The notes beneath the pieces were generated by a model. The model ran no database searches. It saw nothing but the letters and a program-made list of their open reading frames with translations, and was not told the DNA's origin. The position numbers and the translations under genes were made by a program. A stretch of DNA of 64,000 nt from Nitrospiria bacterium (GTDB lineage Bacteria; Nitrospirota; UBA9217): positions 64,580 to 128,579 of the forward strand of contig CAKKRC010000018.1 in assembly GCA_919902495.1 (NCBI GenBank). Direction: 5' to 3'. This document shows, in pieces, positions 1 through 8,750 of this stretch. How positions within the stretch are numbered: position 1 is the stretch's first letter; every line of letters begins with the position of its first letter.

Positions 1-1
1 C

Positions 2-2383
2 ATGGGGAAGGACCATATCACCTCCACGAACCGCGACTGGTTCCATACCGCTGCAGCCGCCGTTCGGGCGCGGCTCATCGAGCGCTGGATGGAGACCATG
101 CGGAGCTACTACAAGGCCGACGCCAAGCGGGTCTATTACCTGTCCCTTGAGTTCCTGACCGGTAGGCTCTTTACCAACAGCCTTCTGAACCTCGAGTTCT
201 ACGATGCCTGCCGCGATGCCCTGGCCGAACTGGACCTGGACATCAACCGGCTGAAGGAGCTGGAGAACGATGCCGCCCTCGGGAACGGCGGGCTGGGCAG
301 GCTTGCCGCCTGCTTCCTCGACTCTATGGCCACGCTGGACCTCCCCGGCTACGGATACGGCATCCGGTACGAATACGGCATGTTCACCCAGCGCATCGAG
401 AACGGCTGCCAGGTGGAACACCCCGACAACTGGCTGCGGTACGGCAATCCCTGGGAGTTCCCGAGGCCCGAGGTGCTGTATCCCGTGAAGTTCGGCGGCC
501 GCGTCGTGGAGTACAAGTCCGACAAGGGAGAGTTGCGGCACCACTGGGTGGACACCGAGGACGTGATGGCCATGGCCTTCGATACGCCGGTGCCGGGCTT
601 CGGAACGGACACGGTGAACAACATGCGGCTGTGGTCCGCCAAGGCGTCGCGCGATTTCAACCTCAAGTATTTCAACGAGGGAAACTACATCCAGGCGGTC
701 GCCGAGAAGAACGAGTCGGAGAACCTTTCGAAGGTCCTGTACCCCGACGATACGACCATCATGGGCAGGGAGCTGCGGCTGAAACAGCAGTACTTCTTTG
801 TCTGCGCGACGCTCCAGGACATCCTGCGGCGGTTCACCAAGTACCATCCGAACCTCGACGAGCTGCCGGACGAGGTCGCCATCCAGCTGAACGACACCCA
901 TCCCTCCATCGCCATCCCGGAGCTCATGCGCATCCTCGTGGACATCCATCACCTGGACTGGGACCGCGCGTGGACCATTACGCGAAAGACGTTCTCCTAC
1001 ACCAATCACACACTCATGCCCGAGGCCCTCGAGACCTGGCCGGTGCAGTTGTTCGGCGAGATTCTGCCGCGCCATCTTCAGATCATCTACGAGATCAACC
1101 AGCGATTTCTCGATGAAGTGCGCCACCAGTTCCCAGGCGATGCCGAACTCGTGAAGCGCGTATCGCTCATCGACGAGACCGGGGGGAGGCGGGTGCGCAT
1201 GGCGAACCTCGCCACCGTGGGCAGCCACGCCGTGAACGGCGTGTCCCGCATCCACACCGAGCTCATGAAGGAGACCATCTTCGCAGACTTCGAACGCTTC
1301 TCCCCCGGCAAGATCATCAACATCACGAACGGCATAACGCCCCGCCGCTGGCTGCACCAGGCCAATCCGGACCTGTCGAAGCTCATCACGTCGCAGCTCG
1401 GTCCGTGCTGGCTCCGGGACCTTGATTGTCTACGTGACCTCCGGCCCCTGGCGGAGGTTGCCGCGTTCCGGAAGGAGTTCCGGGCGGTGAAACAGGAGAA
1501 CAAGAAGCGCCTTGCCGAGAACATCGAGGCCCGGACCAGAACGAAGGTGAATCCGGACTCGTTGTTCGACGTTCAGGCCAAGCGCATCCACGAGTATAAA
1601 CGGCAGCTCCTGAACGTGCTCCATGTCATAACGAGGTATAACCGGATCCGCGAGGGACTCGTGGCGGGCCTTGTGCCGCGCACGGTCATTATCGGCGGCA
1701 AGGCCGCGCCGGGGTATTATATGGCCAAGCTGGTCATCAGGCTCATCCACGGCGTGGCCGACGTGGTGAACCACGATCCCGCGGTTGGCGACCTCCTGAA
1801 GCTGGTGTTCCTGCCGAACTACAATGTCTCGAACGCCGAGAAGATCATCCCCGCCTGCGACCTGTCGGAACAGATCTCCACGGCCGGCACCGAGGCCTCC
1901 GGCACGGGCAATATGAAGTTCGCCCTGAACGGCGGCCTCACCATCGGCACCCTCGACGGCGCGAACATCGAGATGCGGGAGGAAGTGGGGCCGGAGAATT
2001 TCTTCATTTTTGGCCTCACGTCGGACGGCGTCGCGGAGATCCGGCAGGAAGGATACGACCCGTGGCATTACTACAATACGAATGAGGAGCTCAGAAGGGC
2101 GCTGGACATGATCGCTCTGGGCTTCTTCTCGCCCGATGACCCGCACCGCTTCCGGCCCATCTTCGAATCCCTCACGGGAGGAGGGGACCATTATCTGCTG
2201 CTTGCCGACTATGAGTCGTACATCAAGGCCCAGGAGCAGGTCGATGCCCTCTACCTCGACCAGGAGGCATGGTCGCGCCGCGCGATCCTGAACGTCGCGG
2301 GCATGGGGAAGTTCTCGAGCGACCGGAGCATTCACGAGTACGCCGAAAAGATTTGGAACGTGAAGCCGGTTACGCGGGGGTGA
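2..2383 (+). CDS. glgP: Glycogen/starch phosphorylase, 5'-truncated by window edge
   Basis: Cytoplasmic enzyme that releases glucose-1-phosphate from glycogen or other alpha-1,4-glucans using pyridoxal phosphate. The 793 visible residues cover nearly the whole family length of about 800-840. The first Met falls in the stretch that aligns with the internal 'LGKD...RDWF' region of E. coli phosphorylases, so about 30 N-terminal residues probably lie upstream of base 1. Visible signatures are RVYYLSLEFLTGR, the substrate-site region NGGLGRLAACFLDS, and the PLP-lysine motif EASGTGNMKFALNGG near residue 630. The gene ends with TGA and is followed by a gene-poor 275-bp spacer, so it is probably the last gene of its operon. 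Identification is firm; the choice between glycogen and maltodextrin as substrate is not visible. Confidence 0.95.
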   Translation: MGKDHITSTNRDWFHTAAAAVRARLIERWMETMRSYYKADAKRVYYLSLEFLTGRLFTNSLLNLEFYDACRDALAELDLDINRLKELENDAALGNGGLGRLAACFLDSMATLDLPGYGYGIRYEYGMFTQRIENGCQVEHPDNWLRYGNPWEFPRPEVLYPVKFGGRVVEYKSDKGELRHHWVDTEDVMAMAFDTPVPGFGTDTVNNMRLWSAKASRDFNLKYFNEGNYIQAVAEKNESENLSKVLYPDDTTIMGRELRLKQQYFFVCATLQDILRRFTKYHPNLDELPDEVAIQLNDTHPSIAIPELMRILVDIHHLDWDRAWTITRKTFSYTNHTLMPEALETWPVQLFGEILPRHLQIIYEINQRFLDEVRHQFPGDAELVKRVSLIDETGGRRVRMANLATVGSHAVNGVSRIHTELMKETIFADFERFSPGKIINITNGITPRRWLHQANPDLSKLITSQLGPCWLRDLDCLRDLRPLAEVAAFRKEFRAVKQENKKRLAENIEARTRTKVNPDSLFDVQAKRIHEYKRQLLNVLHVITRYNRIREGLVAGLVPRTVIIGGKAAPGYYMAKLVIRLIHGVADVVNHDPAVGDLLKLVFLPNYNVSNAEKIIPACDLSEQISTAGTEASGTGNMKFALNGGLTIGTLDGANIEMREEVGPENFFIFGLTSDGVAEIRQEGYDPWHYYNTNEELRRALDMIALGFFSPDDPHRFRPIFESLTGGGDHYLLLADYESYIKAQEQVDALYLDQEAWSRRAILNVAGMGKFSSDRSIHEYAEKIWNVKPVTRG

Positions 2384-2657
2384 TCAGCGTATCGCTGCGT
2401 TCGCCGGCGTCTGACCCCAGAGGGTATAGGCGACAGATCCTTCCTGTTGATGTGATAGCAGCAGGCGGGTCTAAATCTGTAATTTACAACCTGATGTAGT
2501 GAGCGTGAGATTCAATTGAAGGGTTAGGGCATAATTCTTGCTAAACTGGTAAAGACCGCAAATTCGTTCTTTCCTATCCATATATGGATAGATATACACT
2601 GGTTATCCTATTACGTCAGCGTGCTAGTGTATTAGTGTTGAGATCAGAGAGAAGCCT

Positions 2658-3236
2658 ATGTCGATAAGGAAGATAATAAAGGAATTTCTAATTGCGAATT
2701 TAATAATGGGACCACCAATTGGCATCGTTCTAGCCATAAAACATCCGGCAAGAGCAAACAATGCCTTTGTCCAAGGGATTGCAGTAGGCTTTTGCTTGTC
2801 CCTTTTTGGTTCGCTCTGGGTTTTAATTAGATTTCTTCTATTTCAAAAGAGATGGCTTCATTTCAGCAATATGAGCCGTGACTTGCGCCATCTTAAAGTG
2901 GAGAACATAACGCGTGAGAGTCTTGCTGTAGATGCATCATTTAGACATTTCGTTGTTGGTGGCCTATTCTTAGGAACTGACAGTCTTGTATTTATACCAC
3001 ACCGCTTCGCCTTCGGAAGGGCTCCACTGTCGATACCGCTATCAAATATCGCAAGCGCTGAAATTGAAGACGTCAATATACTTAAATTCGCTTCTGGGGG
3101 ATTACGAAAGCGCCTTGCTGTTTCGACCAGAGAAGGCTCGACACATGAACTCACTGTTTGGGACCCTGAGGGTTGGCGTGATCAAATCAATTCGAGTGTT
3201 AAGGGCAGTCGAAGTCAAATTATAAATAAGCAATAA
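2658..3236 (+). CDS. Orphan two-TM membrane protein with PH/GRAM-like C-terminal domain
   Basis: A 192-residue protein of unknown function. Two hydrophobic segments (about residues 12-28 and 40-62) come first. They are followed by a charged region and a beta-rich stretch of about 100 residues (VGGLFLGTDSLVFIPHRF ... LAVSTREGSTHELTV) ending in WDPEGWRDQI, which resembles a GRAM/PH-like fold. The codon use and the surrounding spacer are clearly more AT-rich than the neighbours, suggesting horizontal acquisition. There is no convincing ribosome binding site; a weak AGAGAAG lies just upstream of the ATG. No partner gene is obvious. The assignment of the fold is inference from pattern only. Confidence 0.6.
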   Translation: MSIRKIIKEFLIANLIMGPPIGIVLAIKHPARANNAFVQGIAVGFCLSLFGSLWVLIRFLLFQKRWLHFSNMSRDLRHLKVENITRESLAVDASFRHFVVGGLFLGTDSLVFIPHRFAFGRAPLSIPLSNIASAEIEDVNILKFASGGLRKRLAVSTREGSTHELTVWDPEGWRDQINSSVKGSRSQIINKQ

Positions 3237-3407
3237 TAATATAACCACGCCGTCGAGAGGGTCGAGAAAGCCTGCCCCTCACGGCGGCGTTCGTGTGCAA
3301 GTTAACCAGTATTTTGCACCTCTTGCACAGGGACTATGATTGCACTCTTGCAGGTGAATCAACAGTTCTCCATGAGGTTTTAATATGAATTTTGCACCGT
3401 TCAGCCG

Positions 3408-4376
3408 ATGCCTTTAATTCCACGCTCTTCCTATCAGGCTCCGCTTCTCTTCAGCAACGGATGCCTGCAGACCGTATATCCTTCCATTGCACGAAGGCTC
3501 GAAGCCGGATTATATCAGCGAGAGCGCATTGATACGCCTGACGATGACTTCCTCGACCTTGACTGGTCACGCATAGGAAGCAGGAAGCTCGTCGTCCTTT
3601 CCCACGGCCTTGAAGGCGATACGCATCGACCGTACATGGTCGGCATGGCGAGGAGGATGAACCGGACCAACTGGGACGTCCTCGCCTGGAACTACCGCGC
3701 CTGCTCCGGGGAGACCAACCGGCAGCTGCGCATGTACCATAACGGCTGCATCGACGACCTGGACTGCGTCGTTCAGCACGCGCTGAAGAGCGGGGCCTAT
3801 GATGCGGTCGTCCTGATCGGTTTCAGCCTCGGCGGAAACCTGACCCTTATGTATCTGGGAAGCAGGGGAAGCGATCTGGACAAGCGAATACAGCGGTCGG
3901 TGGTCTTTTCCGTGCCCTGCGATTTGAAGGCGGGCGCGCAGGAATTGGCAAAGCCGAAGAACCGCCTGTACATGAAGCAGTTCCTGGTGTCTCTCCACGA
4001 AAAGATCAAAAAGAAAAAGCAACAGATGCCTGACAGGATAAACGACGACAACTACGACCGCATAATGAACTTCAGGGAATTCGACGACCGGTACACCGCG
4101 CCGATCAACGGCTTCAAGGACGCCGAGGACTACTGGGCCAAATGCAGCAGCGACCAGTTCATCCCGCAGATAAGGATCCCCGCCCTGCTCGTCAACGCGC
4201 AGGACGATCCTTTTCTCGCAGGCGGCTGCTATCCGGTCCAAGAGGCGGAGAATAGCAGATACGTTCATCTGGAAATGCCGCGGTCGGGCGGCCATGTGGG
4301 GTTCATTCAGTTCAATGAGGACGGGAGCTACTGGTCGGAGAACCGGGCGGTTGAATTTCTCGGACAGGAGTGGTAG
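3408..4376 (+). CDS. YheT-family alpha/beta hydrolase
   Basis: A 322-residue cytoplasmic alpha/beta-hydrolase of the YheT/ABHD1-3 type, which are esterase-like enzymes of poorly defined substrate. The nucleophile elbow is GFSLGGN (Ser near residue 143), the acid is in NAQDDPF and the catalytic His is in GGHVGF near the C-terminus. The N-terminus (YQAPLLFSNGCLQTVYPS) and LSHGLEGDTHRPY match the family's start and oxyanion region. Length is typical. The start codon has no clear Shine-Dalgarno, so a slightly different start is possible. It stands alone between an orphan gene and a repeat element, so the context gives no function. Confidence 0.9.
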   Translation: MPLIPRSSYQAPLLFSNGCLQTVYPSIARRLEAGLYQRERIDTPDDDFLDLDWSRIGSRKLVVLSHGLEGDTHRPYMVGMARRMNRTNWDVLAWNYRACSGETNRQLRMYHNGCIDDLDCVVQHALKSGAYDAVVLIGFSLGGNLTLMYLGSRGSDLDKRIQRSVVFSVPCDLKAGAQELAKPKNRLYMKQFLVSLHEKIKKKKQQMPDRINDDNYDRIMNFREFDDRYTAPINGFKDAEDYWAKCSSDQFIPQIRIPALLVNAQDDPFLAGGCYPVQEAENSRYVHLEMPRSGGHVGFIQFNEDGSYWSENRAVEFLGQEW

Positions 4377-4401
4377 AGTGTCCGCGAAAAAAAAGTAGTC
4401 C

Positions 4402-4500
4402 TGCCACTAAGGCACTAAGTCACGAAGAAGAGCAAGTCACTAAGCGAATCCGAAGAAGAGGTTGAACCTGTTTTCTTAGTGACTTCGTGTCTTCGTGGCA
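4402..4500. repeat. Long intergenic hairpin with short-tandem-repeat arms
   Basis: The left arm (about 4402-4430) is built of CACTAAGGCACTAAGTCACGA-like units. The right arm (about 4473-4500) carries the complementary TTAGTGACTTCGTGTCTTCGTG-like units. The spacer is about 45 bp. It belongs to the class of hairpins described in the findings and could also weaken readthrough from the hydrolase gene. Confidence 0.7.
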
Positions 4501-4530
4501 ATAGATTCTATTTGTTCATGTTGGATAAAA

Positions 4531-4730
4531 GGAGGTTAAAGGAACACAAGCAACGCTCCCGTGAGCTGTAGCTGAAGATCAGGAAGCCAGGGAAGAGGAG
4601 TGAGATTCTCCCGCTGCCCCGCAGCCGTGAAGGGAACGAAAGCCCGATATCAAGCCACTGTCATGCGCCAGAGCATGATGGGAAGGCGGGCGAGTAGGTT
4701 GGTGCCCTAAGCCGGAAGACCTATCCAAGA
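4531..4730 (+). promoter_or_regulatory. Cobalamin (B12) riboswitch
   Basis: The leader contains the hallmark B12-box core GCTGCCCCGCAGCCGTGAAG preceded by GGAGTGAGATTCTCC, and it ends with the conserved 3' element AAGCCGGAAGACCTATCC. The order and spacing match adenosylcobalamin-type riboswitch aptamers. The aptamer ends about 35 nt before the ATG of the Cys-rich small protein, and the segment between (GAGGGAGGAGTTG) holds its ribosome binding site. Control by translation initiation therefore seems likelier than termination, as no poly-T hairpin is visible. Exact ends are approximate. Confidence 0.92.
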
Positions 4731-4765
4731 CCACGAAATAAATTCCCGAGGGAGGAGTTGTTAAG

Positions 4766-5014
4766 ATGAACTACAAGTATTTTATCCACCAGAACTGCGC
4801 TTTTTATCCCTGCCACGATCTCGAAGAATGGAAATCCTGCCTGTTCTGCTGGTGTCCGCTCTATCTGCTCGAATGCGATGGTTCGTTCGAGCTCAGGAAC
4901 GGCATCAAGGACTGCTCGAATTGCGTCATTCCGCATATGGAAGAAGGATACGATTATATTCTCAGCGTTATTCAGAGCAAAGTATATGGGGCGGAGAGAA
5001 TAGCAGCCGGTTAG
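4766..5014 (+). CDS. Cys-rich small zinc-finger-like protein under B12 control
   Basis: An 82-residue protein with eight cysteines, in the arrangement NCAFYPCH, CLFCWCPLYLLEC and DCSNCVIPH. This is the pattern of the cysteine-rich small domain (Pfam PF04071 type), presumed to bind metal and often found near cobalamin genes. A GGAGGAG ribosome binding site lies 8-9 nt before the ATG. It directly follows the cobalamin riboswitch, so its product is expected to be repressed by B12. This implies a role in corrinoid or cobalt handling (inference). The stop overlaps the stop of the convergent gene on the minus strand by a few bases. Confidence 0.85.
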   Translation: MNYKYFIHQNCAFYPCHDLEEWKSCLFCWCPLYLLECDGSFELRNGIKDCSNCVIPHMEEGYDYILSVIQSKVYGAERIAAG

Positions 5015-5379
5015 GGGACGCACGGCTTCTTTGCCCTTGCAAGATCGTTCCGCATTTCCTTTATGCGTCCCTCGATGTTCAGGTAACGTTCGACCAGTTC
5101 ACTGACGAGCGCGTCCTCCTGCGAAACATCACCGGATCCGCATCCAGAGGTCGCGATCGATGTCAGCAAGAATCGGATCTTTGCGAGCGGGACCACGATC
5201 CGGTGAATATCGCTTTCGGTGAGCCTTCTGTCGTTCATCATGGACGCGGTCTCCCGTGAAAGTATAATGACCAAGGGGAGCAGTTCATGAAGGCCCTTTG
5301 CCTGGTTAATCGCTTTCCTCAAATGGACCGTATCGACCCGAGCACGGGTACCGGTTCGTTGTAAGCGTTCGATATGCAT
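5011..5379 (-). CDS. Hypothetical small helical protein downstream of GGDEF/EAL gene
   Basis: A probable 122-residue protein, largely alpha-helical by composition, with no recognised domain. The start at 5379 is preferred because GAGGG lies 5 nt upstream. A longer frame starts at 5466, overlapping the end of the GGDEF/EAL gene by 11 bp and adding 29 residues. Its same-strand position directly behind the cyclic-di-GMP enzyme suggests co-transcription. Function unknown; coding status is moderately supported by frame length and context only. Confidence 0.5.
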   Translation of the reverse strand: MHIERLQRTGTRARVDTVHLRKAINQAKGLHELLPLVIILSRETASMMNDRRLTESDIHRIVVPLAKIRFLLTSIATSGCGSGDVSQEDALVSELVERYLNIEGRIKEMRNDLARAKKPCVP

Positions 5380-5455
5380 GGAAGCCCTCTTAGGGAGCTC
5401 TGAATGAGCATTCCGGGAGGTCCTCACCAGAACCGGCTGGTCTTCTTCGCAGGCA

Positions 5456-7552
5456 TCACCGGACATGGTTCTGCATGAACGCGGTCATGTCCGCGGCAGG
5501 CAGCGGCCTGCTGAACAGATAGCCCTGCACCTCATCACACCCCAGTCCGCGCAGGAACTCCAGCTGATCGGTCGTTTCCACGCCCTCGGCAGTGACGCGC
5601 AGATCCAGGTTATGCGACAGCGCGATGATGGCCCGGGATATCGCCGCGTTGCTCCGGTCCCGGGTGATGGCGTTCACGAATGACTGGTCCAGCTTCAGGG
5701 TGCTCAACGGGAGGTCCTTGAGACGGCTGAGCGATGAATATCCGGTCCCGAAGTCATCGAGGGAGAGATGGACGCCGATGGACTTCAGTTCACGGAGCGA
5801 CGCGATCGTCGATTCGGCATTGTTCATGACCATGCTTTCCGTGAGCTCGAGTTCGAGCAGCCCGGGATGGATCTGCGCCATGTTAATGGCCCTGAGCACC
5901 GTGTCCGTAATCGCGTTATGGGTGAATTGCCGCATTGACAGGTTCACCGATATGCGGAGCGGTGGAAAGTCTGATTCACGCCATTGACGCGCCTGCATGC
6001 AGGCCTTCTGCAGTATCCACTCTCCCAGGGGGATGATAAGTCCGGTCTCTTCGGCCAGGGGGATGAACTCCATGGGAAAAAGCAGGCCCAGCTCGGGATG
6101 CTGCCAGCGCACCAGCGCCTCGGCGCCTGTGGTCCTGCCGGTAACAAGGTCTATCAGCGGCTGGTAGTGGATCGTGAATTCCTCGCGATCGAGCGCTTTC
6201 CGCAGGTTGTGCTCGAGGAAAAGCTTTTTGTGCGCATCGGCATGCATTGCCGGGGCGTAGAATTGGAAATTGTTCCTGCCCTCGGCCTTTGCCCGGTACA
6301 TGGCCGCGTCGGCGTTCTTGATGAGCGTGTCCTCGTCTGCGCCATGGGCCGGGAACAGGCTTATGCCGATGCTGGTGGTGAGGAAGAATTCCTGGCCGGC
6401 GATCTGAAAGCCCTTGAGCAGCGACTCCTGGATCTTGCGAGCAACGAACGAGGCATCCTGCTCCCCGGCAAGGTCGGCGAAGAGGATGATGAACTCGTCT
6501 CCGCCGGGACGGGCCACGGTATCATCCTCCCGGACGCATCTAACGAGCCGCTCTGAAACGGCCCTGATGAGCTGGTTCCCCACGGTGTGCCCCAGGGTCT
6601 CGTTAATGTTCTTGAATCGGTCGAGGTCCAGGACCATGACCGCGAGCGCTCTTCCATGACGGAGCGCGCGGACCAAGGCCTGTCGAATGCGGTCGCACAG
6701 CAGCTCACGGTTGGGCAGGTCGGTCAGCCCGTCATAATGGGCGGCGTGCCGCACCTTCTGTTCCGCCTGCTTCCGGGCGGTGATCTCAGAGACCAGGCCG
6801 TCATACGCGACGACATTTCCGTCCCGGTCGCATTGAGGGACCGCCGTGTTCTTGATCCAGCGGATGCCCCCGTCCCGGTGGATGATGCGGTGTTCAAGCG
6901 GCGGCGGGGTCCTGCCCGCGATGATCTGTGACGACATCTCCAGGACCGCCGGACGGTCCGCCTCATGGACCATGCGGAACCACAGATACGGGTCTGCGGC
7001 GTACTCTTCGGTCGTGTAGCCGGTCACCGCGGCGCAACCAGGCCCGTGCCAGGAGGATACGACCTTGCCGTTCTGAATGATGACCGAGTAGGCATAGTCC
7101 GTGATGGAATCGAGCAATCGCTTGAACCGATCCTCGCTGAGGGCAACAGCGGACGCCAGGCACCGGCATTCGGTAAGATGACGGATGGTCCGCGAGATCA
7201 GTGCGGGTTCGAAGCGTCCCCTGACCAGATAGTCCTGCGCACCCTCCCGCACCAGGGCGGCTCCTGCAACGTCGCTGTCCACACCGGTCACGACCACTCC
7301 CGGCGCCTCTACGCCCTGATGCCGAATGCGGGCCATGAGGTCCCGGAATCCGCCGTTCGTGTGGGCCGCGTCCACGAAGAACAGGTCGTATCGTTCCGCA
7401 TCGATCCGCGCAAGCGCTTCATCCAGGTCGGGACTGCGCGTTATCGTTGCATGCGGAGCGCCGATCCGCAGAGCCTCCTCAAGTAACGGGAGGGCAGTAG
7501 ACGGCTTGCCGGAGATCAGAATATGCTGTCCCGCTCTGTTCATAGATCCCAC
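5456..7552 (-). CDS. Hybrid receiver-like/PAS/GGDEF/EAL cyclic-di-GMP protein
   Basis: A 698-residue cytoplasmic protein. Residues about 10-125 form a receiver-like domain: the phospho-acceptor position (LFFVDAA) holds Asp, but the usual Lys near the end is replaced (DYLVRG). Residues about 140-265 are a PAS domain with the PAC tail DGLVSEITARKQAEQ. Residues about 270-430 are a diguanylate cyclase domain with an intact GGDEF signature (RPGGDEFIILF). The EAL domain follows, with EALVRW, the Mg-binding NLS and DDFGTGYSSLS motifs, and the terminal EGVET. Both catalytic motifs look intact, so it could make or break cyclic-di-GMP. The next upstream gene encodes a receiver protein only 2 bp away, so the two are almost certainly co-expressed. 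Confidence 0.93.
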   Translation of the reverse strand: MGSMNRAGQHILISGKPSTALPLLEEALRIGAPHATITRSPDLDEALARIDAERYDLFFVDAAHTNGGFRDLMARIRHQGVEAPGVVVTGVDSDVAGAALVREGAQDYLVRGRFEPALISRTIRHLTECRCLASAVALSEDRFKRLLDSITDYAYSVIIQNGKVVSSWHGPGCAAVTGYTTEEYAADPYLWFRMVHEADRPAVLEMSSQIIAGRTPPPLEHRIIHRDGGIRWIKNTAVPQCDRDGNVVAYDGLVSEITARKQAEQKVRHAAHYDGLTDLPNRELLCDRIRQALVRALRHGRALAVMVLDLDRFKNINETLGHTVGNQLIRAVSERLVRCVREDDTVARPGGDEFIILFADLAGEQDASFVARKIQESLLKGFQIAGQEFFLTTSIGISLFPAHGADEDTLIKNADAAMYRAKAEGRNNFQFYAPAMHADAHKKLFLEHNLRKALDREEFTIHYQPLIDLVTGRTTGAEALVRWQHPELGLLFPMEFIPLAEETGLIIPLGEWILQKACMQARQWRESDFPPLRISVNLSMRQFTHNAITDTVLRAINMAQIHPGLLELELTESMVMNNAESTIASLRELKSIGVHLSLDDFGTGYSSLSRLKDLPLSTLKLDQSFVNAITRDRSNAAISRAIIALSHNLDLRVTAEGVETTDQLEFLRGLGCDEVQGYLFSRPLPAADMTAFMQNHVR

Positions 7553-7554
7553 CG

Positions 7555-8013
7555 CTATCGATCCGGGATTTCGGCGGCGCCGCCCCGGAGCAGCAATGCC
7601 GGATCGGTGATCGACTGACGGTTCTGGGCATCACGCATAGGCGGAACGGTCCATGGACCGGCCAGAGCAATGCTGGCTATACGGACCAGCTCCTTCGGAG
7701 GCACCGGCTTGTTGAGATACTCGTAAACGCCGAGATTCACCGCGTGCAGATAGCTTTCAATGGAACCACAGCTCGTGACGACGATGATCGGCACGCCCGG
7801 CGCGATGGCTCTGAGGTTGATCAGGAAATGGAGGCCATCCATGTCGGGAAACTGCATTTCCGTGACGACCAGGGCGATCGACGGGTCCTTCCGTATGATG
7901 GCCAGGGCTTCGAGGGCGTTCGACGCGGCGATCCCGCGAAAACCACGGCGTTGCAGGACTTCCTCGATGCCGGATGATCCTGAATCGGCATCAACAATCA
8001 GTACGGTCTTCAT
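7555..8013 (-). CDS. Single-domain response regulator receiver
   Basis: About 152 residues. It begins MKTVLIVDAD with the acidic pocket, has the phospho-acceptor Asp replaced in context VVTEMQFPDMDG (the first acidic residue is Glu in TEM, with Asp following further on), Thr in VVTSCG and Lys in LNKPVPPKE. The Glu at the usual Asp site is unusual and could lock the domain in an 'on' or non-phosphorylatable state. The ATG at 8013 has AGGAGG 8 nt upstream, better than the ATG further upstream. The 30-residue C-terminal tail has no recognised domain. It lies 2 bp before the GGDEF/EAL gene in the same operon. Confidence 0.85.
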   Translation of the reverse strand: MKTVLIVDADSGSSGIEEVLQRRGFRGIAASNALEALAIIRKDPSIALVVTEMQFPDMDGLHFLINLRAIAPGVPIIVVTSCGSIESYLHAVNLGVYEYLNKPVPPKELVRIASIALAGPWTVPPMRDAQNRQSITDPALLLRGGAAEIPDR

Positions 8014-8051
8014 CTCATGCTCCTCCTGTTGCTGACACATAGGCGTGCCGC

Positions 8052-8573
8052 CTAGCTGACCCCGGCAGTTGCCAAAGCAGCAACCCTCGGTGGTTCTGTC
8101 GTCTGGACAAGGGAGAGATCGTCCTGGGAGAATATCCTGTCGATATCCAGGATGATGACGAACCGGTCGTCCCGCTTCCCCATCCCCTTGATGAACTCCG
8201 TTCGGAGCTTCGTCCCGATCCTGGGCGCGGGCGCGATGCTTCCCGGGTCCAGGTCGAGCACTTCCTGCACCGAGTCCGCCAGGGCCCCCAGGACCGTCGT
8301 GTCGCCGTCCAGCGTTACTTCGGTGATGATGATGCAGGTGTTCACGCTGTTCTCGGTCCGCGTCATCCCGAACTTCAGCCGCAGGTCCACCACGGGAACC
8401 ACACTTCCACGGAGGTTGATCACGCCCCGCATGAAGTCCGGCGTGCGCGGCACCCCGGTCACGGTAGTAAAGTCCAGCACTTCCCGGACCTTGGAGATGT
8501 CGAGCGCGAACACCTCATCTCCCAGTTTGAAGGTCAGGTACTGCATCGTTTCGGTCATATTCGCTACTGTCAT
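8052..8573 (-). CDS. cheW: CheW chemotaxis coupling protein
   Basis: A 173-residue CheW that links chemoreceptors to CheA. It shows the family features YLTFKLGDEVFALDISKVRE, GVINLRGSVVPVVDLR and DRFVIILDIDRIF. The start at 8573 has a strong AAGGAGG at 5 nt. The open frame continues upstream, but that extension is the repeated DNA between 8588 and 8749 and not protein. The gene lies downstream of a chemoreceptor on the same strand, separated by that repeat. Three other CheA/CheW-type genes lie in the 18-34 kb region. Confidence 0.93.
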   Translation of the reverse strand: MTVANMTETMQYLTFKLGDEVFALDISKVREVLDFTTVTGVPRTPDFMRGVINLRGSVVPVVDLRLKFGMTRTENSVNTCIIITEVTLDGDTTVLGALADSVQEVLDLDPGSIAPAPRIGTKLRTEFIKGMGKRDDRFVIILDIDRIFSQDDLSLVQTTEPPRVAALATAGVS

Positions 8574-8587
8574 GGCAACCTCCTTGA

Positions 8588-8671
8588 AGAAGTTCGGAGT
8601 GCCGAGTGAGAACCGTGTAGACAGCACACCTCGGTTCCTGTACTTCTCACTCCGCATTCGCCACTCCGCGT
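8588..8671. repeat. GGAGTGC-type intergenic hairpin
   Basis: The left arm has GTTCGGAGTGCCGAGTGAGAA and the right arm has TTCTCACTCCGCATTCGCCA-like units, separated by about 20 bp. It is the same unit family as the elements at 18090-18191 and 56586-56631. It abuts the 88-bp inverted repeat copy. Confidence 0.6.
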
Positions 8672-8749
8672 TGAAAAAGCCCCCTCTCCCTTTTTCCCTC
8701 TCCCTCCAGGGGAGAGGGGCAGGGGTGAGGGTCATGTCTACCCGCACTC
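8662..8749 (-). repeat. 88-bp inverted repeat, copy 1
   Basis: The 88 bases here are the exact reverse complement of 14965-15052, compared base by base; the match breaks on both outer sides. The core is a CCCTCACCCC/GGGGAGAGG-type hairpin. This copy ends one base before the stop codon of the chemoreceptor gene. Confidence 0.95.
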
Positions 8750-8750
8750 G

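Noticed and set aside
4828-5259. 143-codon frame overlapping the Cys-rich protein
   Set aside because: It is a shadow frame of the Cys-rich gene and the opposite-strand gene, with no ribosome binding site.
8574-8747. N-terminal extension of CheW
   Set aside because: It translates the dispersed repeat DNA; a strong ribosome binding site marks the start at 8573.
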